Origin: Candidatus Poribacteria bacterium
GTDB taxonomy: Bacteria > Poribacteria > WGA-4E > PCPOR2b
Length of the DNA: 64,000 bases
Assembly (NCBI GenBank): GCA_022826645.1
Contig: JAJDUM010000037.1
Location: 1 to 64,000 of the forward strand
Reading direction: 5' to 3'
A program made the translations under genes and the position numbers. Positions 57,106-64,000 of this stretch are shown here, in pieces. Below the pieces are notes generated by a model. That model was not told the origin of the DNA, did not search any database, and saw only the letters and a list, made by a program, of their open reading frames with translations. How positions within the stretch are numbered: position 1 is the first letter of the stretch; each line of letters starts with the position of its first letter.

Positions 57106-57218
57106 GCTCATGTAAAAACAGAGTACAGTTACGGTGAAAGCGTTAAGAGCGGGGCAAGATGCCCCGCCTACGGTTGTTGAGGCAAGTCGGTGCTGTTGCA
57201 CTAATTCTTAACATGAGC
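57106..57218. repeat. MITE-like element B (same family as 1-195)
   Basis: GCTCATGT...ACATGAGC ends; 23-bp right end nearly identical to element A; contains GGGGCAAGATGCCCCGCCTACG. Confidence 0.65.
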
Positions 57219-57228
57219 GTAAAAAGAA

Positions 57229-57274
57229 AAAGGATCCTTACAAAGGTTTTGATGCCCTTACAAGGATCCTTTTC
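57229..57274 (-). terminator. Intrinsic terminator downstream of 57308..58423
   Basis: AAAAGGATCCTT/AAGGATCCTTTT stem followed by TTCTTTTT on the minus strand. Confidence 0.85.
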
Positions 57275-57307
57275 TCAAACTCCGCATCGAATTTACGACG
57301 TAGATCG

Positions 57308-58423
57308 CTATCCAGCGAGCACTTCCTTCAAACGATTAGCAACAATCAGCTCCTCGCCTTCACGGAGGGTATAAGCATTAACAACAACAGCATCACTACC
57401 CGCGGACGCTCTGATGCGAGGTGTGCCGGCTTCCAGCGCATCATTCACCTGCTCCGCATTCATCCCCACAGTTGCTTCATCAACGCTGACGTGGAGACTG
57501 GACAATGTGTGGCTTCTCTCAGCGTGGACGATTGCCGTTGATACGCCGGGAATGCCCTCAAGCACCTGCGAAATCGCGTCGTATCGAGCGTCTTGGTCTT
57601 TCAAGCGTTGGTCATGGTCGGCCGAGAACCAATTCTCGATTGCTGTCAAAAGCCCAACAATCTCCTGCCGATCTACCTTCATCCCCCGACCGAGTGGGCG
57701 GGGTGCAATGAAGCCGTGGGCTGTTACTTCTTCGATTAAATCTTTCCTGCCACACACGAACCCGGTGGAGTGCGGTGCGTTGAAGTATTTACCACCGAAG
57801 CAGACGAGATCCGCGCACTGGGCATTCCGTTTGAAATAATCGAGCGGATAGATTTGTGCTGCACTATCAGCGATAGCAAGGACGTTGTTTCGGTGTGCTA
57901 TCTCAACCGCTTCCTCAAGCGAAACGCCGCCTTCCTTTTCAGCCTGAACGAGATAGATGATTGCGGCGGTGTTGGGACCGATAGCGTTCTCAAACTCCTC
58001 TGCCGTACATCCTTCGTCGTCTCCCACCAGCACTAGCTTACTGCCGGGCACACTGTAAGCTCGGTCGTAACCGTACCGTTGGTACTTCTGAAAGACGAGC
58101 TCATCTTTCAAGCCTGTAGTATCCGGGAGTTGATCCCGCTTTTCTGGATGCTGATAGGTCATGGCGGCAGCAGAACTCAGCACCATCGCGGCGTAGCAGC
58201 CCGCTGTGACGTAGGCAGCCTCTACATCCAAGAACGAGGCGATAAAATCCCCGGACTTCCTGAGAAACGTCTCCATGTCCACGAAATTTATGTCTGCGCC
58301 ATCCATTGCTGCCTTTACTGCTGCGGAGGGCGTAGAGCCACCGCGCACGGTTTGGTTACCCACAGCGTTGATCAGCGGACGGACGCCGAACCTTGTATAA
58401 ACATTACTTGTATCTGTAGCCAT
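57308..58423 (-). CDS. SelA-like / D-glucosaminate-6-phosphate ammonia-lyase-like PLP enzyme
   Basis: ORF 57308..58549; 'YTRFGVRPLINAVGNQTVRGGSTPS', 'DSAAQIYPLDYFKRNAQCADLVCFGGKYFNAPHSTGFVCGR'. Confidence 0.8.
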   Translation of the reverse strand: MATDTSNVYTRFGVRPLINAVGNQTVRGGSTPSAAVKAAMDGADINFVDMETFLRKSGDFIASFLDVEAAYVTAGCYAAMVLSSAAAMTYQHPEKRDQLPDTTGLKDELVFQKYQRYGYDRAYSVPGSKLVLVGDDEGCTAEEFENAIGPNTAAIIYLVQAEKEGGVSLEEAVEIAHRNNVLAIADSAAQIYPLDYFKRNAQCADLVCFGGKYFNAPHSTGFVCGRKDLIEEVTAHGFIAPRPLGRGMKVDRQEIVGLLTAIENWFSADHDQRLKDQDARYDAISQVLEGIPGVSTAIVHAERSHTLSSLHVSVDEATVGMNAEQVNDALEAGTPRIRASAGSDAVVVNAYTLREGEELIVANRLKEVLAG

Positions 58424-58737
58424 TACAACCTCCGTATGATTGTGCGTCGTAGATTCTCTGATACGGCTGAACCCGTGCACTTCGCTATAAATAGGCGCAG
58501 CCGGAGGTTCACTGAACGATTGAACACCTGAATGGATACATTTTATCATGGATGCAAATTTGTGTCAATTTTCAAATGGTTTGCCGCTGCAGCTTCTGTG
58601 AGTTGCTTGCACGTGAAAATCGCCATGATTTGATTAGAAACGGAATTGACAAGTAAGTTTAGCTTTGCTATAATGCGAGACAACGGTTCGACTTGAATTA
58701 TTCACGGTCTGGATTTGCCTATTATTTGGAGAAAATA

Positions 58738-59871
58738 ATGGCCAGGGTACGCTATGGAGTCATCGGGATTAAGGGTGTCGGCGGCAAGCATGTAAGCATG
58801 GCTCAGGAACATGAACACGTAGAACTAACAGCGTTGGTGGACCTCGACGAAGCCGCTCTTAATGCGCAATCCCAAGAACTGGGAGTACGCGCGTTTACTG
58901 ATTATCGCGATATGCTAAATGCTGGAGTTGTCGATGCGGTATCGATTGCGACGCCTCACCATTTACACTCAATCATCGGCTTAGAGTGCCTGAACGCGGG
59001 TGTGCATGTTTTCACCGAGAAACCGCTTGCCAACACCGTATTGGACGGAGACGCGATGATTGAGACAGCGAAATCGCGCGATCTGAAAATCTGCGTTGGA
59101 CACCAATATCGAACCTACCGAACGCCTCAGACGATGAAGCATTTGATTGATACCGGAGCGATTGGGAATATCATGCGCGTGCTCTGGACATGGCTTGAAT
59201 TTCGACCGGAAAGCTACTATGATCGTGACATCTGGCGCCAGACGTGGCGACATGCTGGCGGTGGGGTGTTGATGAATCAGACGAGTCATGACCTAGACTT
59301 AATCTGCTGGTTGGTTGGCAAACCGATCCAAGTCTCCGCGATAATTGGCAATCAATCCCATAAGATGGAAGTGGAAGATGTAGTTTGTGCAAACGTGCTA
59401 TTTGAAAACGGTGCCTTCGGCTCGATCCAACTCACAATTAATCAACCGAGGGGTTATAGTATTCGTCAAATTGCCGGCGACAAAGGGACGATAGCGATTC
59501 CAGATGTACAGAGCCTGACCAATAACCGGGAAGACCATATCCTACTCGGCACCTATGAGAACTCGTTAACGGACCTCGTGGAGCAGGCACCTCGCATTGC
59601 TGGACAACCGGAGATCTCATGGCAGCCTGTCGAGCTGCGGGATGAACCGGGCGGACACGACGTACTGATGGCCAGCTTTACCGATGCCATTCTCAACGGG
59701 GGCGAGGCATTAGTCAACGGTGAGAGCGCCCTTCCCGCAGTCGAGCTAATTAACGCCATTGTGCTTTCGGCGATGCGGAGAAAGACGGTTGACGTGCCAG
59801 TCGATCGAGGGGAGTATGACGAACTGTTTAAAGAGCTAAGTAGTGGCAGCCTGAAAATTCCAAGATTTTAA
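58738..59871 (+). CDS. Gfo/Idh/MocA family oxidoreductase
   Basis: ORF 58693..59871; start MARVRYGVIGIKGVGGKH; 'VDAVSIATPHHLHSIIGLECLNAGVHVFTEKPLA'. Confidence 0.92.
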   Translation: MARVRYGVIGIKGVGGKHVSMAQEHEHVELTALVDLDEAALNAQSQELGVRAFTDYRDMLNAGVVDAVSIATPHHLHSIIGLECLNAGVHVFTEKPLANTVLDGDAMIETAKSRDLKICVGHQYRTYRTPQTMKHLIDTGAIGNIMRVLWTWLEFRPESYYDRDIWRQTWRHAGGGVLMNQTSHDLDLICWLVGKPIQVSAIIGNQSHKMEVEDVVCANVLFENGAFGSIQLTINQPRGYSIRQIAGDKGTIAIPDVQSLTNNREDHILLGTYENSLTDLVEQAPRIAGQPEISWQPVELRDEPGGHDVLMASFTDAILNGGEALVNGESALPAVELINAIVLSAMRRKTVDVPVDRGEYDELFKELSSGSLKIPRF

Positions 59872-59926
59872 CGGGCCTAGATTATGGGAACTGCGGGCGT
59901 TACATTTTGTTGGGAGGAGGTTATGT

Positions 59927-61168
59927 ATGGCTTTGTCGCCAGATCGCGTTGACCTGATTCGCAATTTTGTGCACGAAGGGATCAATCTACAGCACAGACG
60001 TATTGAGGCGGAATCCGATCCGTTCTGGAAAGCGTTATGTCAGGCTGGTTCCGAGCTTTGGCTGGATACCGGTGATATTGATGCTGCCGCAGGATTATGG
60101 ACTGATGAATTCACTGCCCTGACAACCAATAACACACTGCTCAATGCTGAAGTGCAAAAAGGTATTTACGACGACTTAATCCAGAAAGCTGTCGGCGTGC
60201 TCACCGGGTTGGATATTCAAACGCAGATTATTGAGATTGCGTTTATCTTAAACGCGCGTCATGGGCTTCGCTTGGCGCAACGTTTCGGCGGCAGGGTGAG
60301 TGTTGAGCTTCATACAATTTTGGCACACGATATTGAGCAAAGTGTCTCTTACGGTCAACGGTACTATGAGATTTGCCCTGAACATTTCATTATCAAAGTA
60401 CCTTTGACACCCTCCGGCTTGATTGCTATGCGCCGCTTGCGGGAAGATGGAATACCGGTCAATTTCACGTTAGGATTTAGTGCCCGACATAACTTTGTTG
60501 CCACCGCTTTTGGTGCCCCCGCCTATGTCAATGTGTTTTTGGGGCGACTCAACTCCTACATCGCTGACCAGCAATTAGGTGACGGCAAATTGGTCGGTGA
60601 AAAGGCAGTCCTTGCGAGCCAGCGTGTGGTGAAAACGCTCTCTCAAAACAATCGCGAACCGACGCTTCAGATTGCGGCAAGTTTGAGAACAGCAGATCAG
60701 CTACCGTATTTGGCTGGAATTGATGTCTTTACCATGCCTGTGAATGTTGCTGCCGCTGCCAAGCAGGAGCTTTCTGGGGAATGGGAATCGAGCATCGCGA
60801 ACGACTATACAGTTCACCTCAACGAAAGTATCAGTGAATCGGATCTGCGGATAGATACGCTTTGGGGAATTTCGGAGTCCGATCGTCGATTGACCGATAG
60901 CATAGTAACAGATGTCCCCCAAACAGCAGATGAGATGGTGGATCGGGCGCATGAAATGGGTGCCGGCGATCTGTTCCCCAAGCTTTCCGATGAAGAGCTC
61001 ACACAAATTGCAGATGATGGTAAAGTACCCAAACACGAAACTTGGGGAGATCGGATAAAATCGGGTGAACTTGCCATTGACACGCTTTTGAATCTCGCTG
61101 GACTCGCATCGTTTGAGAGCGATCAGCAGGAATTAGACGACCGGATCGAAAAGTTAATTGCGCGGTGA
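59927..61168 (+). CDS. Transaldolase-like TIM-barrel protein
   Basis: 'ELWLDTGDIDAA', 'ALTTNNTLLNAEVQKG', 'FIIKVPLTPSGLIAMRRLREDGIPVNFTLGFSARH'. Confidence 0.8.
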   Translation: MALSPDRVDLIRNFVHEGINLQHRRIEAESDPFWKALCQAGSELWLDTGDIDAAAGLWTDEFTALTTNNTLLNAEVQKGIYDDLIQKAVGVLTGLDIQTQIIEIAFILNARHGLRLAQRFGGRVSVELHTILAHDIEQSVSYGQRYYEICPEHFIIKVPLTPSGLIAMRRLREDGIPVNFTLGFSARHNFVATAFGAPAYVNVFLGRLNSYIADQQLGDGKLVGEKAVLASQRVVKTLSQNNREPTLQIAASLRTADQLPYLAGIDVFTMPVNVAAAAKQELSGEWESSIANDYTVHLNESISESDLRIDTLWGISESDRRLTDSIVTDVPQTADEMVDRAHEMGAGDLFPKLSDEELTQIADDGKVPKHETWGDRIKSGELAIDTLLNLAGLASFESDQQELDDRIEKLIAR

Positions 61169-61194
61169 TCGTTCCTTTTTGAATCGGAGATACA

Positions 61195-62352
61195 GTGAAG
61201 ATTACAAAGATTGACATGATTTACCCGCAGGTGGGTGCCCTTATTGAGGGCGAACAGGTCCCGTGCATCTGGGTGCAGGTCCATACCGATGAAGGCATTA
61301 CAGGACTTGGTGAAACCTATCCGCTTGGCGAGGCGGAGCGCGGTGTTATCCGTGGCAGGTTTGCGTCAACGTTGATTGGACAAAACCCGCTGGAGATTGA
61401 ACGTCTGTGGCAGGAGATGTTCAATCAGATAAGATGGCACGGTTGGGCGGGCGCGGAGTTGCGGGCGATCAGTGCTATCGATATTGCCCTATGGGACATC
61501 TATGGGAAAGTCACCGGACAACCTATCTATCAACTCCTTGGGGGAAAATCTCGCGATAGGGTGCGAACATATAACACCTGCTACGACCATCGTTACGATT
61601 TCAACAACGTGGAAAATAATGGAGCGGGGAAGCTGGCTAAGGAACTCCTCGACAGCGGCATCCAAGCGATGAAAGTGTGGCCCTTTGACGGAGTGGGCAA
61701 CAAAAATCGCGGACAGTTTATCACCAACGCAGACATAGAAATTGGGCTGAAACCTGTCCAACAAATCCGCGAGGCAGTCGGCGATGACATTGAGATTGCA
61801 CTGGAGTTTCACGGCTTGTGGAATGTGCCATCGGCAATCAAGATCGCCCACGCGCTTGAACCGTATAACGTGATGTGGTTAGAGGAGATGATTCCACAAG
61901 ACAATATGAAGGCTTATGCTACACTCGCCGACAATGTTCTCCAACCGCTCTGCATCAGTGAACGCCTGATGACGCGCTATCAGTTCCGTGAGCTAATCGA
62001 ACTCGGTATTCCGCAGTTCATTATGCCGGATATCTGTTGGTGTGGTGGCATAACAGAGGCACGAAAGATCGCTGTACTTGCTGATACCTATTATCTCCCA
62101 ATTGCGCCGCACAACTGTGGCGGTCCCGTCCTGCATGTCGCCTCGATCCATCTGACGACCCATTTGATAAATCTATTTATACTCGAAAGCGTTCGCCGCC
62201 ACTACCTTGTTCATTACGATAACCTGGTGACAGGATTAGCCCCGGTCGAGGAAGGACATTTGATCCCACCTAAAGGGCCCGGACTTGGCATTGAACTCAA
62301 GCCGCAAGTGCTAGACGCACCCGGAATCGAGATTGAGACGATTGGTGAATAA
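61195..62352 (+). CDS. Mandelate racemase/muconate lactonizing enzyme family
   Basis: GTG-start ORF; 'SAIDIALWDIYGKVTGQPIYQLLGGKSRDRVRTYNT', 'ALEFHG', 'WLEEMIPQ', 'CISERL'. Confidence 0.9.
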   Translation: MKITKIDMIYPQVGALIEGEQVPCIWVQVHTDEGITGLGETYPLGEAERGVIRGRFASTLIGQNPLEIERLWQEMFNQIRWHGWAGAELRAISAIDIALWDIYGKVTGQPIYQLLGGKSRDRVRTYNTCYDHRYDFNNVENNGAGKLAKELLDSGIQAMKVWPFDGVGNKNRGQFITNADIEIGLKPVQQIREAVGDDIEIALEFHGLWNVPSAIKIAHALEPYNVMWLEEMIPQDNMKAYATLADNVLQPLCISERLMTRYQFRELIELGIPQFIMPDICWCGGITEARKIAVLADTYYLPIAPHNCGGPVLHVASIHLTTHLINLFILESVRRHYLVHYDNLVTGLAPVEEGHLIPPKGPGLGIELKPQVLDAPGIEIETIGE

Positions 62353-62423
62353 ATTGCAACTTATTCTGTTAGATCTTATGAAGGCATAAACGGGAGGAGT
62401 GATGCTATATCCGTAGCTTATTT

Positions 62424-64000
62424 TTGAATCTCAAGCCCTATGTTGTCCGCTACCGGTTCGCTGTTGTTATGAGTTTTTTCTTTGTGCTTGCGACAAATGG
62501 CGTGATTGTGGTGCAACCAAAGTTGCTGAAGTGGGTTTTTGATGATCTCGAGAGAGCGGTTACCCCGCGAAAAATACTTTTTTATGCACTACTGATTCTT
62601 GGTGCTGCTCTGCTTGGCGGGGTGCTTCGATTTGGACAGCGTCAGGTTATCCAAGGTGCGGCAAGACGGATAGAATATCATCTTCGGAACAATTTCTTCA
62701 CGCATCTTCAAAAGCTGCCTGCCTCCTACTACCAGGATGTCCGCACGGGCGATCTTATGGCGCGAGCGACCAGTGACATGAACGCTGTCCGGATGGTGCT
62801 CAGTAGTGCTATCTCATATACATCAGACGCCATTCTCTTCTTTGTGCTGGCGTTCGTGATTATGCTGGATATTGATGTACAGTTGACGCTGTTGGCACTG
62901 CTGCCATATCCAGTCCTCGCCATCTTGATTAAGGAGTTGGGAAAGCGAGTCTACAAACGCTATGAGCGCATCCAAGAAGCCTTTTCCACCATGAACACGA
63001 AAGTGCAAGAGAACCTGTCCGGTGTGCGCGTTGTTAAAGCGTATACACTCGAACAGAGCGAGGTAAGCGAATTTGAAGTACTTAATCAGCAATTTGTGGA
63101 GCGCAATCGTGATCAGATTCGGTTGACCACCTTCTTCTTTCCGCTATTCCGATTCCTACCCGGACTTGGCGTCGCTGCGCTCCTCTGGCTCGGTGGCATC
63201 CGCGTCATCGAGGGCAAAATTACGTTGGGTGATTTTGTATCTTTCAATGCCTATCTGATGATGTTCATTCGTCCTATGATTACATTTGGCTTCGTTGTTA
63301 ATACCTTTCAACGGGGTGCAGCATCAATGGATCGAATCCGCAGCATTCTTGATGTCCGCCCCGAAATCGCTGATGGAAAATCGGTACGCCAAGACCTCCA
63401 GACCATTCACGGTGAAATCGAATTTAGGAATCTGAACTTCGCTTATCCCCGTGGGGAACCGGTGCTGAAGAATATCAACCTCAAAATTCCGCGCGGTTCA
63501 ACGGCAGCAATTGTTGGAACGACCGGCAGCGGTAAGACCACCTTGGTCAACCTCATCCCTCGTATCCGCCAAGTGGAGCGAGGCACGGTCTTCATCGATG
63601 GCGTTGATATCCAAGATATTCCGCTGCAAGTGTTGAGATCTAATATCGGTTTTGTTGAACAGGAGCCTTTCCTCTTTTCCGATCTCCTGCAAAACAACAT
63701 CGCCTATGGTGTTAGCGCGACGAATGAAGTTGAGATCAAGGAGGTAGCTCATACCGCAGATCTACTTGAGCAGATCGAGGAGTTTCCGGAGGGATTAGAC
63801 ACTTTCTTAGGGGAACGCGGCGTCACTATCTCAGGCGGTCAGAAACAGCGGACTGCACTCGCACGCGCGATTATGGTTAAGCCGAAGATTTTAATCTTGG
63901 ATGATGCTTTCGCCAGTGTGGATACGAATACCGAGGATACCATTCTCACGCGGCTACACGAGATTATGGAAGATCGCACGACGCTCCTCATATCGCACCG
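62424..64000 (+). CDS. ABC transporter, fused permease/ATP-binding protein (MsbA-like), truncated by window end
   Basis: My own translation; not in the ORF track. 'NLKPYVVRYRFAVVMSFFFVLATNGVIVVQPKLLKWVFDDL...', Walker A 'GTTGSGKTTL', signature 'ISGGQKQRTALARA', Walker B 'ILILDDAFASVD'. Start uncertain (TTG 62424 or ATG 62469). Confidence 0.9.
   Translation, partial: MNLKPYVVRYRFAVVMSFFFVLATNGVIVVQPKLLKWVFDDLERAVTPRKILFYALLILGAALLGGVLRFGQRQVIQGAARRIEYHLRNNFFTHLQKLPASYYQDVRTGDLMARATSDMNAVRMVLSSAISYTSDAILFFVLAFVIMLDIDVQLTLLALLPYPVLAILIKELGKRVYKRYERIQEAFSTMNTKVQENLSGVRVVKAYTLEQSEVSEFEVLNQQFVERNRDQIRLTTFFFPLFRFLPGLGVAALLWLGGIRVIEGKITLGDFVSFNAYLMMFIRPMITFGFVVNTFQRGAASMDRIRSILDVRPEIADGKSVRQDLQTIHGEIEFRNLNFAYPRGEPVLKNINLKIPRGSTAAIVGTTGSGKTTLVNLIPRIRQVERGTVFIDGVDIQDIPLQVLRSNIGFVEQEPFLFSDLLQNNIAYGVSATNEVEIKEVAHTADLLEQIEEFPEGLDTFLGERGVTISGGQKQRTALARAIMVKPKILILDDAFASVDTNTEDTILTRLHEIMEDRTTLLISH

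Noticed and set aside
1-64000. tRNA, rRNA, CRISPR-cas or prophage modules
   Set aside because: None recognised by reading; tRNAscan-SE, Infernal and CRISPR tools were not available to exclude them formally.

Overview
This 64-kb window is chromosomal DNA from a bacterium that uses standard start codons and Shine-Dalgarno sites. Gene content (sugar-acid catabolism, mandelate-racemase/enolase paralogs, a phytanoyl-CoA dioxygenase, metal-dependent hydrolases, secreted LamG/CBM9-like proteins) resembles Poribacteria-like environmental lineages, but that placement is inference. I support about 50 protein-coding genes, several intrinsic terminators and many dispersed intergenic repeats. I saw no rRNA, tRNA, CRISPR or prophage. 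Best leads: (1) four consecutive secreted proteins (11692-15709), built on at least two unrelated folds, share a C-terminal tail of about 15 residues, 'K-[LI]-x-x-[TV]-W-G-x-[LI]-K'. This is a candidate sorting or anchoring tag. (2) Intergenic DNA is a mosaic of short hairpin modules, many bounded by GTAG/CTAC. Their stems covary between copies, and some sit inside MITE-like elements with terminal inverted repeats; one element has an 11-bp direct duplication just upstream of kbl. (3) A helicase-less, type-ISP/IIG-like restriction-modification gene is split by a one-base frameshift that I place at an AAA run (45577-45579), next to a solitary DNA methyltransferase. All family calls come from reading motifs by eye; no database search was run.
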